From: Streptomyces sp. FIT100
GTDB lineage: Bacteria; Actinomycetota; Actinomycetes; Streptomycetales; Streptomycetaceae
Length of the DNA: 64,000 bases
NCBI RefSeq assembly: GCF_024584805.1
Contig: NZ_CP075715.1
Span: 4,350,526-4,414,525, forward strand
Direction of reading: 5' to 3'
Shown: piece after piece, positions 42,361-52,069 of the stretch
Layout: the number at the start of each line of letters is the position of its first letter
How positions within the stretch are numbered: the stretch's first letter is position 1
Notes under the pieces: model-generated
Seen by the model: the letters and a program-made list of their open reading frames with translations, nothing else
Databases searched by the model: none
What the model was told of the DNA's origin: nothing
Program-made: the position numbers and the translations under genes

Positions 42361-45231
42361 TTGTCCCCGACCAGCGAGACCGCACAGGGCGGCCGCCGAC
42401 TCGTCATCGTCGAGTCGCCTGCCAAGGCGAAGACGATCAAGGGCTACCTCGGCCCCGGCTATGTCGTCGAGGCGAGCGTCGGGCACATCCGCGACCTCCC
42501 GAACGGGGCCGCCGAAGTTCCCGAGAAGTACACGGGCGAGGTCCGCCGCCTCGGCGTGGACGTCGAGCACGACTTCCAGCCGATCTACGTGGTCAACGCC
42601 GACAAGCGGGCGCAGGTCAGAAAGCTCAAGGAGCAGCTCGCCGAGTCCGACGAGCTCTACCTCGCCACCGATGAGGACCGCGAGGGCGAGGCCATCGCCT
42701 GGCACCTGCTGGAAGTCCTCAAGCCCAAGGTCCCGGTCAAGCGGATGGTCTTCCACGAGATCACCAAGTCCGCCATCCAGGAGGCCGTCGCCAACCCGCG
42801 CGAGCTGAACCAGCGGATGGTCGACGCCCAGGAGACCCGCCGAATCCTCGACCGCCTCTACGGCTACGAGGTCTCGCCGGTCCTCTGGAAGAAGGTCATG
42901 CCCCGGCTGTCCGCGGGCCGTGTCCAGTCCGTGGCCACCCGCCTCGTCGTCGAGCGCGAGCGCGAGCGCATCGCCTTCCGCTCCGCCGAGTACTGGGACC
43001 TGACCGGCACGTTCTCCACCGGCCGCACCGGTGACGCCTCCGACCCCGCCGCCTTCACCGCCCGCCTCACCACGGTCGACGGGCAGCGGGTCGCCCAGGG
43101 CCGCGACTTCGGCCCGGACGGGCGGCTCAAGTCCGGCCAGGTGCTGCACCTCGACGAGGCGAACGCGCTCGCGCTCAAGGCCGCGCTGGAGAACGCCGCG
43201 TTCGCGGTCCGCTCGGTCGAGTCGAAGCCGTACCGCCGCTCGCCGTACGCCCCGTTCCGTACGACCACCCTCCAGCAGGAGGCCTCGCGCAAGCTCGGCT
43301 TCGGGGCGAAGGCCACGATGCAGATCGCGCAGAAGCTGTACGAGAACGGCTTCATCACCTATATGCGTACGGACTCCACGACGCTCTCCGACACCGCCGT
43401 CACGGCGGCCCGGGCGCAGGTCACGCAGTTGTACGGCGGTGACTACCTGCCCGAGAAGCCGCGCACGTACGCCGGGAAGGTCAAGAACGCGCAGGAGGCG
43501 CACGAGGCGATCCGCCCCTCGGGCGACCGCTTCCGCACCCCGGCCGAGACCGGGCTGACCGGCGACCAGTTCCGGCTGTACGAACTGATCTGGAAGCGGA
43601 CCGTCGCCTCCCAGATGAAGGACGCCGTCGGAAACTCGGTCACCGTCAAGATCGGCGGCCGCGCGGCCGACGGCCGGGACGCCGAGTTCAGCGCCTCCGG
43701 CAAGACGATCACCTTCCACGGCTTCATGAAGGCGTACGTGGAAGGCGCCGACGACCCGAACGCGGAGCTGGACGACCGCGAGCGCCGCCTCCCGCAGGTC
43801 GCGGAGGGCGACCGGCTCACCGCCGAGGAGATCACGGCGGACGGCCATGCCACCAAGCCGCCGGCCCGCTACACCGAGGCGACGCTGGTCAAGGAGCTGG
43901 AAGAGCGCGAGATCGGCCGCCCGTCGACGTACGCCTCGATCATCGGGACCATTCTCGACCGCGGCTACGTCTTCAAGAAGGGCACGGCCCTCGTCCCGTC
44001 CTTCCTCTCCTTCGCCGTGGTCAACCTGCTGGAGAAGCACTTCGGCCGGCTCGTCGACTACGACTTCACCGCCAAGATGGAGGACGACCTCGACCGCATC
44101 GCGCGGGGCGAGGCCCAGGCGGTGCCGTGGCTGAGGCGCTTCTACTTCGGCGAGACCGTGCCTGACAGCGGCTTCGCCGCGGGCGGCGAGGGCACCGCCG
44201 CCGAGGCTGGGAACGGCGACGGCGACCACCTCGGCGGCCTCAAGGAGCTCGTCACCGACCTCGGGGCGATCGACGCCCGCGAGATCTCGTCCTTCCCGGT
44301 CGGCAACGACATCAAGCTGCGCGTCGGCCGCTACGGGCCGTACGTGGAGCGCGGCGAGAAGGACGCGGAGGGCCACCAGCGGGCCGACGTCCCCGCCGAC
44401 CTCGCACCCGACGAGCTGACCGTCGAGCTCGCCGAGGAGCTGCTGGCCAAGCCGAGCGGCGACTTCGAGCTCGGCAAGGACCCGGAGACGGGCCACGAGA
44501 TCGTCGCGAAGGACGGGCGCTACGGCCCGTACGTCACGGAGATCCTGCCCGAGGGCACCCCGAAGACCGGCAAGAACGCGGTGAAGCCGCGGACCGCCTC
44601 GCTCTTCAAGTCGATGTCCCTCGACACGGTGACGCTGGAGGACGCGCTCAAGCTGATGTCGCTGCCGCGCGTCGTCGGCAAGGACACCGAGGGCGTCGAG
44701 ATCACCGCCCAGAACGGCCGCTACGGCCCGTACCTGAAGAAGGGCACGGACTCGCGCTCCCTGGAGAACGAGGAGCAGCTCTTCACCATCACGCTCGACG
44801 AGGCGCTGGCGATCTACGCCCAGCCGAAGCAGCGCGGGCGTGCGGCGGCCAAGCCGCCGCTGAAGGAGCTGGGCACGGACCCGGTGAGCGAGCGTCCGGT
44901 CGTGGTGAAGGACGGCCGCTTCGGCCCGTACGTCACCGACGGCGAGACCAACGCGACCCTGCGCACCGCCGACAGCGTCGAGACGATCACCCCCGAGCGC
45001 GGCTACGAGCTGCTCGCCGAGAAGCGCGCGAAGGGGCCGGTGAAGAAGGCCGCCAAGAAGGCTCCCGCGAAGAAGGCGGCGGCCAAGAAGACGGCGGCGA
45101 AGAAGACGACGGCCGCCAAGACCGCCGCGAAGAAGACGACCACCGCCAAGAAGACGACGGCGAAGACGGCGGCCAAGAAGACGGCCGCGGCGAAGACGGC
45201 GGCCGCGAGGACCTCGTCCGCGGACGAGTAG
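42361..45231 (+). CDS. topA: DNA topoisomerase I
   Basis: 956 residues of type IA topoisomerase that relaxes negative supercoils. RLVIVESPAKAKTIKGYLG is the TOPRIM start, ATDEDREGEAIAWHL its acidic triad, and GFITYMRTDST carries catalytic Tyr334. Several (V/A)xxGRYGPYV repeats replace zinc fingers in the C-terminal part, followed by a tail of KKAxAK repeats (about 885-950) known in Streptomyces TopA to add processivity. The TTG at 42361 was chosen because the upstream extension lacks family sequence and the length fits Streptomyces homologues. Confidence 0.95.
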   Translation: MSPTSETAQGGRRLVIVESPAKAKTIKGYLGPGYVVEASVGHIRDLPNGAAEVPEKYTGEVRRLGVDVEHDFQPIYVVNADKRAQVRKLKEQLAESDELYLATDEDREGEAIAWHLLEVLKPKVPVKRMVFHEITKSAIQEAVANPRELNQRMVDAQETRRILDRLYGYEVSPVLWKKVMPRLSAGRVQSVATRLVVERERERIAFRSAEYWDLTGTFSTGRTGDASDPAAFTARLTTVDGQRVAQGRDFGPDGRLKSGQVLHLDEANALALKAALENAAFAVRSVESKPYRRSPYAPFRTTTLQQEASRKLGFGAKATMQIAQKLYENGFITYMRTDSTTLSDTAVTAARAQVTQLYGGDYLPEKPRTYAGKVKNAQEAHEAIRPSGDRFRTPAETGLTGDQFRLYELIWKRTVASQMKDAVGNSVTVKIGGRAADGRDAEFSASGKTITFHGFMKAYVEGADDPNAELDDRERRLPQVAEGDRLTAEEITADGHATKPPARYTEATLVKELEEREIGRPSTYASIIGTILDRGYVFKKGTALVPSFLSFAVVNLLEKHFGRLVDYDFTAKMEDDLDRIARGEAQAVPWLRRFYFGETVPDSGFAAGGEGTAAEAGNGDGDHLGGLKELVTDLGAIDAREISSFPVGNDIKLRVGRYGPYVERGEKDAEGHQRADVPADLAPDELTVELAEELLAKPSGDFELGKDPETGHEIVAKDGRYGPYVTEILPEGTPKTGKNAVKPRTASLFKSMSLDTVTLEDALKLMSLPRVVGKDTEGVEITAQNGRYGPYLKKGTDSRSLENEEQLFTITLDEALAIYAQPKQRGRAAAKPPLKELGTDPVSERPVVVKDGRFGPYVTDGETNATLRTADSVETITPERGYELLAEKRAKGPVKKAAKKAPAKKAAAKKTAAKKTTAAKTAAKKTTTAKKTTAKTAAKKTAAAKTAAARTSSADE

Positions 45232-45250
45232 TCGAGCGGGCAGCGGACAT

Positions 45251-45280
45251 GAGGGGCCACCCGTGGGTGGCCCCTCTTCC
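45251..45280 (+). terminator. Terminator hairpin after topA
   Basis: gaggggccaccc (45251-45262) pairs with gggtggcccctc (45265-45276), followed by TTCC. A direct repeat of ttccgttggcccgccg follows it. Confidence 0.8.
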
Positions 45281-45367
45281 GTTGGCCCGCCGCTCTTCCG
45301 TTGGCCCGCCGCCCGTTTGTTCGGACTGGGCCACCGAGGAGCCATGTGCTCCGGATAGGCTGGGCGG

Positions 45368-48300
45368 ATGACGCGAGCGGACCAGCCAACGGCCCAGAGC
45401 CCCCTCTCTGACCCCGGCGCACTTGCCGCAGACGCCCTAGCCGCGGACTCGCGCGAGCGCGCCGTGCGGTCGCTGCTGCGCGTACCCGCGCTGCGGCGCC
45501 TCTGGGGAGCACAGCTCGTCGGCGGCGTCGGTGACGCCCTCGCGCTGCTGGTGCTGGTTCTGCTGGCCCTGCAGGCAGCGATCACCGAGGGGGCCTTCGG
45601 CGGGGGGTACCGGGGGGCGGCGTTCGCCGTCGCCGCCGTGTTCGGCGCCCGTGTCCTCGCGACGCTGCTCTTCGGGGCCGTACTCCTCGGCCCGCTCACC
45701 ACGCTCACCGCGGCCAACGGCCCGCTGGACCGCCGCTGGACGATGATCGGCGCAGACGGCGTCCGTGTCGCCCTGCTCGTCATCGCGCCCCTGTGGATCG
45801 ACTGGGTCCCGGACAGCGCCCTCGGATACCTCCTGGCCACGGTCTTCGTCGCCGGTGTCGCCGAACGGTTCTGGACGGTCGCGCGGGAGAGCGCCGCACC
45901 CGCGCTGCTTCCGGCGCCGCCGCTCGAAGGCGCCGCGGTACGGCCGCTTCCGGACCACCAGGACGCACTGCGCCGGCTCTCCCTGCGCACCGCCTTCGCG
46001 GCGGTCCCCGCGGGCGCCGCCGTCCTGCTCGTCGCCACGCTGATGGGCAATCTGCTCGGCACCGGCATCGAGTGGTTCTCGCTGCACCAGGCGGCCCTCG
46101 GGTCGTACGTCGCGGCCGGGCTCTTCGCCGCCTCGGTGTCCGTGCTGTACGCCGTCGAGCTGCCGGACGCGCAGACTCCGCGCCCCCGCTCCCCCCTGGA
46201 GGGCCTGCGCCGTCCGTCCACGGGCAGCGGACTCGACAAGGGCCGTACGGGCGCGGTGCCGCTGCTCGTCCTCGCCTGCGCCGCGATCGCCGGAGCCATC
46301 GCCTCCGCCACGGCCGTCGCCGTACTGCACGCCCGTGACCTCGGTGGCGGGCCCGTCGCCTTCGCCCTGCTCGTCCTGGCGCTGACCGGCGGTACGGGAC
46401 TCGGCATCCGCGGCGCCAAGGCCGTGCTGCCCGCTCTCTCCCGCCGCCGCCTCCTCGCCCTCGCGATCGCCGTCACCGGCATCGCGCTGCTGACCCTCGG
46501 GCTCGTGCCGGACACGGCGACCGTGCTCTTCATCGCCGTGCTCGCGGGCGGCGCGGCCGGCGTCGCCGCGCACACCGGGCATGCCCTGATCGACCTGGAG
46601 ACGGAGGAGTTCCGCCGCCCGCGGATCACCGAGCATCTGCAGGCCGTCGTCCGCGTCTCGATCGGTCTCGGTGCGATCGCCGCCCCCCTGCTCGCCGCCG
46701 CCATCGGTCCGCACCGCCTCGCCAACGGCGACTTCGTCTTCGCGCACGGCGGCGCCGCCTTCACGCTGATGCTGGTCGGCGCGCTGCTGCTGCCCGTCGC
46801 GGTGATCGTCCTCGCCAGGACCGACGACCGTTCCGGAGTGCCGCTGCGCCGCGACCTGGCCGACGCGGTGCGCCGTGGCGCGGACCCGCGGCAGGCGCCG
46901 TCCGCGACCGGGTTCTTCCTCGCCATGGAGGGCGGCGACGGAGCCGGAAAGTCCACGCAGGTGGATGCGCTCGCCGAGTGGATCCGCGCCAAGGGGCACG
47001 AGGTGGTCGTCACCCGCGAGCCCGGCGCCACCCCGGTCGGAAAGCGGCTCCGCTCGATCCTGCTCGACGTGTCCTCGGGCGGTCTGTCCAACCGTGCGGA
47101 GGCGCTGCTCTACGCCGCGGACCGCGCCGAGCACGTGGACACGGTCGTACGCCCGGCGCTGGAGCGCGGTGCGATCGTCATCTCCGACCGGTACATCGAC
47201 TCGTCGGTCGCCTACCAGGGGGCCGGCCGTGATCTGTCCCCGACGGAGATCGCCCGTATCTCCCGATGGGCGACGGACGGACTTGTTCCGCATCTGACGG
47301 TGCTGCTGGACGTCTCCCCGGAGACCGCGCGCGAGCGCTTCACGGAGGCACCGGACCGGCTGGAGTCGGAGCCGGCGGAGTTCCACCAGCGGGTACGAGC
47401 CGGCTTCCTGACCCTGGCCGCGGCCGACCCCGGCCGCTATCTCGTGGTCGACGCCGGCCAGGAGCCGGAGGCCGTGACCACCGTCGTACGCCACCGGCTC
47501 GACCAGGTGCTCCCGCTCTCCGACGCCGAGGTGAAGGCACAGGAGGAGGCCCGGAAGGCCGCCGAGGAGGAAGCCCGCCGCAGGACCGAGGAAGAAGCCG
47601 CCCGGAAGGCGGAGGAGGAGCGCCTGGAGCGCGAGCGCCAGGAGCAGCTCGCCAGGCTGCGCGCCGAGGAGGAAGAGCGCAAGCGGCTGGAGCTGGAGGA
47701 GGCGCGGCAGCGCGAGGTCGAGCGGCAGGCGGATGAGGCCAGACAGCGCGCAGAGGACGCGCGGCGGCTGGCCGAGGAGGAACGCCGGCGGCGCGAGGCC
47801 GAGGAGAAGATCCGCCGGGAGGAAGAGGAGCGCCGTCGTCGGCGGCAGGCCGAGGAAGAGGCCAGGCTGCGCACGGAGGCGGAGGAGCGGCGCCGCGAGA
47901 AGCAGCGCAAGGCGGAGGAGGCCCTGCTGCGGGCCGAGGAGGCCCGCAGGGCGGCGGAGGCCGCCACTTCTCCGATGATGGGTGCGAACGAGGTGACCCA
48001 GACGGTGAGGACCCCCGTCGTGGGAACTCCGGGCGGCGAGCCCCCGGCCGTGGACGCCCCGACCGTGCAGACGCCGCGTCCGCACATCGACATGACGAAG
48101 CAGGACGAGGAGACGACCGTCCTCCCGCAGGTCCCCGAGGCGTCGCAGGTCCCGCAGGTCCCGGAGGCGTCGCAGGCCGATCCGGCCGCCGACGAGACGG
48201 CCGTCCTCCCACCGGTGCAGGACGACCGCCCCGCGGACCGCGTGCCTCCCGGCATCTTCCGCGACGAGGAGCCGCCGGCAGCGGCTCCCGGAGGGAACGA

Positions 48301-48454
48301 CCGCACGCGTGAGCTGCCGCAGGTCGATGAGGAGGGACGCCCGCGGCGCCGCTCCGACTGGGCGGAGGAGACCCCGCTCGACGACTTGCCGACGCTGGCG
48401 GACGAGCTGCTGGGCCCGCACGACGACGAGGACGGGCGGTACCGGCGGCGCTAG
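45368..48454 (+). CDS. tmk: MFS transporter-thymidylate kinase fusion with a coiled-coil tail
   Basis: 1028 residues in four parts. Residues 1-500 hold about twelve membrane helices of MFS type. Residues 515-725 are a full thymidylate kinase with FLAMEGGDGAGKST (P-loop from 516), the DR(Y/F) motif SDRYIDSSVAYQGAGR and TREPGATPVG. Residues 725-870 are a highly charged Glu/Arg/Ala coiled coil. A Pro/Val-rich acidic tail ends the protein. Tmk makes dTDP from dTMP and is essential. The membrane tether is typical of Streptomyces. The MFS substrate and the reason for the fusion are unknown. Confidence 0.93.
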   Translation: MTRADQPTAQSPLSDPGALAADALAADSRERAVRSLLRVPALRRLWGAQLVGGVGDALALLVLVLLALQAAITEGAFGGGYRGAAFAVAAVFGARVLATLLFGAVLLGPLTTLTAANGPLDRRWTMIGADGVRVALLVIAPLWIDWVPDSALGYLLATVFVAGVAERFWTVARESAAPALLPAPPLEGAAVRPLPDHQDALRRLSLRTAFAAVPAGAAVLLVATLMGNLLGTGIEWFSLHQAALGSYVAAGLFAASVSVLYAVELPDAQTPRPRSPLEGLRRPSTGSGLDKGRTGAVPLLVLACAAIAGAIASATAVAVLHARDLGGGPVAFALLVLALTGGTGLGIRGAKAVLPALSRRRLLALAIAVTGIALLTLGLVPDTATVLFIAVLAGGAAGVAAHTGHALIDLETEEFRRPRITEHLQAVVRVSIGLGAIAAPLLAAAIGPHRLANGDFVFAHGGAAFTLMLVGALLLPVAVIVLARTDDRSGVPLRRDLADAVRRGADPRQAPSATGFFLAMEGGDGAGKSTQVDALAEWIRAKGHEVVVTREPGATPVGKRLRSILLDVSSGGLSNRAEALLYAADRAEHVDTVVRPALERGAIVISDRYIDSSVAYQGAGRDLSPTEIARISRWATDGLVPHLTVLLDVSPETARERFTEAPDRLESEPAEFHQRVRAGFLTLAAADPGRYLVVDAGQEPEAVTTVVRHRLDQVLPLSDAEVKAQEEARKAAEEEARRRTEEEAARKAEEERLERERQEQLARLRAEEEERKRLELEEARQREVERQADEARQRAEDARRLAEEERRRREAEEKIRREEEERRRRRQAEEEARLRTEAEERRREKQRKAEEALLRAEEARRAAEAATSPMMGANEVTQTVRTPVVGTPGGEPPAVDAPTVQTPRPHIDMTKQDEETTVLPQVPEASQVPQVPEASQADPAADETAVLPPVQDDRPADRVPPGIFRDEEPPAAAPGGNDRTRELPQVDEEGRPRRRSDWAEETPLDDLPTLADELLGPHDDEDGRYRRR

Positions 48455-48607
48455 GGGGGTGTCCGGTGGGTACCAATGGTTTTCCACAGGCGTGGGGCGC
48501 TGTCGGCGCCCTGCCCCACAATGGGAACCCGGTGCCGCACCTCACCTCACCTCACCTCACCGGTGCACACCTCGTACGACGTCGGAGCGGAAGGCGGTGA
48601 CGGCTGC

Positions 48608-49813
48608 ATGGCCGTGTGGGACGACCTGGTCGGGCAGGAGCGCGTCCAGGAGCAGCTCGCCGCCGCCGCGCGGGACGCCGACGCGCTGGTCACGGCGCAG
48701 GCCGCGGGGGAGCAGCCGCCCGACGCGTCCAAGATGACGCACGCCTGGCTGTTCACGGGCCCGCCCGGGTCGGGCCGCTCCACCGTCGCACGGGCGTTCG
48801 CCGCCGCCCTTCAGTGCACCAGCCCGGACCGGGCCCTGGGCGGAGCACCGGGCTGCGGATTCTGCGACGGCTGCCACACCAGCCTGATCGGCACCCACGC
48901 GGACGTCGAGGTGGTCCGCACCGACCTGCTGTCCATCGGTGTGAAGGAGACGCGCGACCTGGTCCGCCGCGCCCAGCTGTCGCCCGCCGTCGGCCGCTGG
49001 CAGGTCATCGTCCTGGAGGACGCCGACCGGCTCACCGAGGGCGCGGGAAACGTGCTGCTGAAGGCCGTCGAGGAGCCCGCCCCGCGCACGGTCTGGCTGC
49101 TGTGCGCGCCGTCCCTGGAGGACGTGCTCCCCACCATCCGGTCCCGCTGCCGCCACCTCACACTGCGCACCCCGCCCGTCGACGCCGTGGCGGACGTCCT
49201 GATCAGACGGGACGGCATCGAGCCCGACGCGGCCACGGCAGCCGCTCGGGCGACCCAGGGGCACATCGGCAGGGCCCGCCGGCTCGCCACCGACGAGCGT
49301 GCCCGTGCCCGTCGCGCCGCCGTCCTGAAGCTTCCGCTCCGCGTCGAGGACGTCGGCGGCTGCCTCAAGGCCGCGCAGGAGCTGGTCGACTCCGCGGGCG
49401 AGGATGCCAAGCAGGTCTCCGAGGAGGTCGACGTCAAGGAGACGGAGGACCTCAAGGCCGCCCTCGGTGCCGTGGCGGGGGGCCGGATGCCGCGTGGCAC
49501 GGCGGGGGCGATGAAGGAGCTGGAGGACCGGCAGAAGCGCCGCAAGACCCGCACCCAGCGGGACAGCCTCGATCTCGCGCTCACCGATCTGACCGGGTTC
49601 TACCGCGATGTGCTCGCCCTCCAGCTGGGCTCCTCGGTGGCCCTTGCGAACGAGGACATGCGGGACGCACTCGACCGGGTGGCACACGGCTCGACCCCCG
49701 AGCGCACCCTGCGCCGGATACAGGCGGTGCTGGCCTGCCGCGAGGCGCTGGACTCGAATGTGGCGCCCCTGCTGGCGGTGGAGGCGATGGCGCTGGCCCT
49801 CCGCGCGGGCTGA
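48608..49813 (+). CDS. holB: DNA polymerase III delta' subunit
   Basis: 401 residues. MAVWDDLVGQERVQEQL is the usual start of the clamp-loader AAA+ fold. GPPGSGRSTV shows Arg57 in place of the Walker A lysine, in keeping with the non-hydrolysing role of delta'. GCGFCDGC holds zinc-binding cysteines. The ATG at 48608 follows GGAAGGCGG. Short ctcac repeats lie at 48540-48562, just upstream. Confidence 0.93.
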   Translation: MAVWDDLVGQERVQEQLAAAARDADALVTAQAAGEQPPDASKMTHAWLFTGPPGSGRSTVARAFAAALQCTSPDRALGGAPGCGFCDGCHTSLIGTHADVEVVRTDLLSIGVKETRDLVRRAQLSPAVGRWQVIVLEDADRLTEGAGNVLLKAVEEPAPRTVWLLCAPSLEDVLPTIRSRCRHLTLRTPPVDAVADVLIRRDGIEPDAATAAARATQGHIGRARRLATDERARARRAAVLKLPLRVEDVGGCLKAAQELVDSAGEDAKQVSEEVDVKETEDLKAALGAVAGGRMPRGTAGAMKELEDRQKRRKTRTQRDSLDLALTDLTGFYRDVLALQLGSSVALANEDMRDALDRVAHGSTPERTLRRIQAVLACREALDSNVAPLLAVEAMALALRAG

Positions 49814-49880
49814 CGACATCCGAACCGCCCATACGGGCTGCAAGGGGTACGAAACCGTGCTCGGCGGTTAGGCTCCCAGA

Positions 49881-51458
49881 ATGGACACCAGGCAACGCCT
49901 CCGGACCCGTCTCCGGACCTCCGCCCTCGCATTCACCGCGGCTGCGGGCATGCTCATCTCCGGCTGCAGCGGCGGCGGTTCACTCTCGGAGGTGTTCTCG
50001 CCGTCCGGGTCGTCGACCGCGTCCGCTCCCGTCGGGGGCGGCGTCTCGTCGGCCGAGTTGAAGCCGTTCTACAACCAACGCCTCGCCTGGCGGGACTGCG
50101 GCGCATCCGGCTTCCAGTGCGCCACGCTCAAGGCCCCGCTCGACTACGCGAAGCCGACCGGGCCGTCGGCCGAGCTGGCCGTGGCCCGGGTGAAGGCGAC
50201 GGGCCCGGGCAAGCGGATCGGTTCGCTGCTGGTCAACCCGGGCGGGCCGGGCGGCTCCGCCATCGGCTACCTCCAGGCGTACGCCGGTCTCGCGTACCCG
50301 GCCCCGGTCCGGGCCCAGTACGACATGGTGGCGATCGACCCGCGCGGAGTCGCCCGCAGCGAGCCGGTCGAATGCCTCGACGACAAGGGGATGGACGCCT
50401 ACACACAGACCGACCAGACCCCTGACGACCGCGCCGAGATCAGCAGGCTGAGCACGGCCTACAAGGGCTTCGCGGCAGGCTGCGAGAAGCGCTCCGCCTC
50501 GGTCCTGCCCTATGTCTCGACCGTCGAGGCGGCCCGTGACATGGACATCCTGCGCAGTGTGCTGGGCGACCCGAAGCTGTCGTACGTGGGAGCGTCGTAC
50601 GGCACCTTCCTGGGCGCGACATACGCGGAGCTCTTCCCGGACCGCGTCGGCCGGCTCGTCCTGGACGGGGCGATGGACCCCTCACTGCCGGCCCGCCAGG
50701 TGAACCGCGACCAGACGGAGGGCTTCGAGACCGCCTTCAAGTCCTTCGCCGCCGACTGCGTGCGGCGCCCGGACTGCCCCCTCGGCACCACCTCCGCCGC
50801 GGATGCGGCCGGCCGGCTCAAGGCGTTCTTCACCAAGACCGACGCCACCCCGGTCCCGGCCAGCGAGAGCCGCGAGCTCACCGAGTCGCTGGCCACGACG
50901 GGCGTGATCGCCGCGATGTACGACGAGGGCGCCTGGCCGCAGCTCCGCGAGGCGCTGTCCCAGGCCATGAACGGCGACGGCTCCGCACTGCTGGCGCTGT
51001 CGGACTCGTACTACGAACGCGACCCCGACGGGGCCTACGCCAACCTGATGTACGCCAACGCCGCCGTGAACTGCCTCGACACCCCACCCGCCTTCACCTC
51101 CCCCGACGAGGTGACGACGGCCGTCGCCGACTTCGAGAAGGCGTCCCCCGTCTTCGGCAAGGGCTTCGCCTGGGCTTCCCTGAACTGCGCCTACTGGCCT
51201 GTCCGCGCCACCGGCACCCCCCACCGCATCGAGGCGAAGGGCGCCGCCCCGATCCTCGTCGTCGGTACGACCCGCGACCCGGCCACCCCCTACAAGTGGG
51301 CCCAGGCCCTCTCGGAGCAGCTGTCCTCCGGCACCCTGCTCACCTACGACGGCGACGGCCACACGGCATACGGCCGCGGCAGCGACTGCATCGACACGGC
51401 GATCAACACCTACCTCCTGGAGGGCACCCCGCCGACGGAGAACAAGCGCTGCACCTGA
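49881..51458 (+). CDS. Secreted alpha/beta hydrolase of the tripeptidyl aminopeptidase type
   Basis: 525 residues. The signal peptide ends in a lipobox LISGCSGG, so the protein is probably a lipoprotein. The nucleophile elbow GASYGT (Ser239), oxyanion NPGGPGGSA, TTRDPATP (Asp) and GDGHTAYG (His) form the triad of the S33 SlpD/SlpE/Tap-like peptidases of Streptomyces. The C-terminal TAP-C-like part with paired cysteines is present. It probably releases tripeptides from extracellular proteins (family inference). Confidence 0.92.
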   Translation: MDTRQRLRTRLRTSALAFTAAAGMLISGCSGGGSLSEVFSPSGSSTASAPVGGGVSSAELKPFYNQRLAWRDCGASGFQCATLKAPLDYAKPTGPSAELAVARVKATGPGKRIGSLLVNPGGPGGSAIGYLQAYAGLAYPAPVRAQYDMVAIDPRGVARSEPVECLDDKGMDAYTQTDQTPDDRAEISRLSTAYKGFAAGCEKRSASVLPYVSTVEAARDMDILRSVLGDPKLSYVGASYGTFLGATYAELFPDRVGRLVLDGAMDPSLPARQVNRDQTEGFETAFKSFAADCVRRPDCPLGTTSAADAAGRLKAFFTKTDATPVPASESRELTESLATTGVIAAMYDEGAWPQLREALSQAMNGDGSALLALSDSYYERDPDGAYANLMYANAAVNCLDTPPAFTSPDEVTTAVADFEKASPVFGKGFAWASLNCAYWPVRATGTPHRIEAKGAAPILVVGTTRDPATPYKWAQALSEQLSSGTLLTYDGDGHTAYGRGSDCIDTAINTYLLEGTPPTENKRCT

Positions 51459-51566
51459 CCACCCCGGCAGGCACCGGGCCGGTCAGAGGCACCCCGATTA
51501 ACCCTGTAGACTTAGCGCCGCTGCTGATGCGAGCCTGCTCTTCCGGGGCGGGACTGTCGGCAGCTT

Positions 51567-51640
51567 GCCGCCTTAGCTCAGATGGCCAGAGCAACGCACT
51601 CGTAATGCGTAGGTCTCGGGTTCGAATCCCGAAGGCGGCT
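51567..51640 (+). tRNA. tRNA-Thr (anticodon CGT)
   Basis: The acceptor arms GCCGCCT and AGGCGGC pair, the D-arm is GCTCAGATGGCCAGAGC, the anticodon stem ACGCA/TGCGT encloses CTCGTAA with CGT, and the T-arm is CGGGTTCGAATCCCG. CCA is not encoded. It is the likely integration target for the island that follows. Confidence 0.97.
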
Positions 51641-51647
51641 CTGTGGA

Positions 51648-51683
51648 AGCCCAGCTCAGACACTGTCTGAGCTGGGCTTTTTC
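51648..51683 (+). terminator. Rho-independent terminator of tRNA-Thr
   Basis: agcccagctcaga (51648-51660) pairs perfectly with tctgagctgggct (51666-51678), followed by TTTTTC. Confidence 0.92.
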
Positions 51684-51685
51684 GT

Positions 51686-51990
51686 TCAGCGGATACGGCG
51701 ACGACGCTGCGCGCGGGCCGCGCGGGTGTCAGCGGTCTCAGTGGTGGTCTCAGCGGGGCCCGGAACCGGGGTCGCAGGCGGGGGTACGAAGAACTCGCCC
51801 ATGCGTTGCATGGTGTCCTTCGACAGGTGGGATCGGCCCTTCGCGTACCGCCGGGTCTGACTGATCGCGTGTGCCGCAGGGTTTCCATGATCGTGGGCAT
51901 GTCGACACCCAGTTCGTTCAGGATCGCGCCGGCGGTGTGGCGGCTGCCGTCGTACAGGGGGCGGTCATCGATCACTGCTTCCTTCACGCC
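51686..51990 (-). pseudogene. Remnant of a tyrosine site-specific integrase (C-terminal end)
   Basis: On the minus strand, LYDGSRHTAGAILNELGVDMPTIMETLRHT carries the integrase box II (RHTAG). In another frame the text continues as ISQTRRYAKGRSHLSKDTMQRMGEFF, with the catalytic tyrosine region, to a stop at 51686. A one-base deletion near 51866-51868 (CAG reduced to CG) breaks the frame, and everything upstream of box II is missing. It lies directly after the tRNA, as the integrase gene of an integrative element would. Confidence 0.85.
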
Positions 51991-52069
51991 GGGCCCTGCG
52001 CGTGCGGCCCAACTTGATCTGCTTCAGGACGCCTTCGGCCACCAGCTCGCTTGGTTGTACTCTCCCGGG

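Noticed and set aside
42265..47091. A 1608-codon open frame on the minus strand
   Set aside because: It lies antisense to topA and tmk, both with full family motifs. Long antisense frames are common in high-GC coding DNA; its text is Arg/Ala/Pro-rich without domains.
45437..48487. A 1016-codon open frame on the minus strand
   Set aside because: Antisense to the tmk fusion; no recognisable domain, and it mirrors the codon positions of the real gene.
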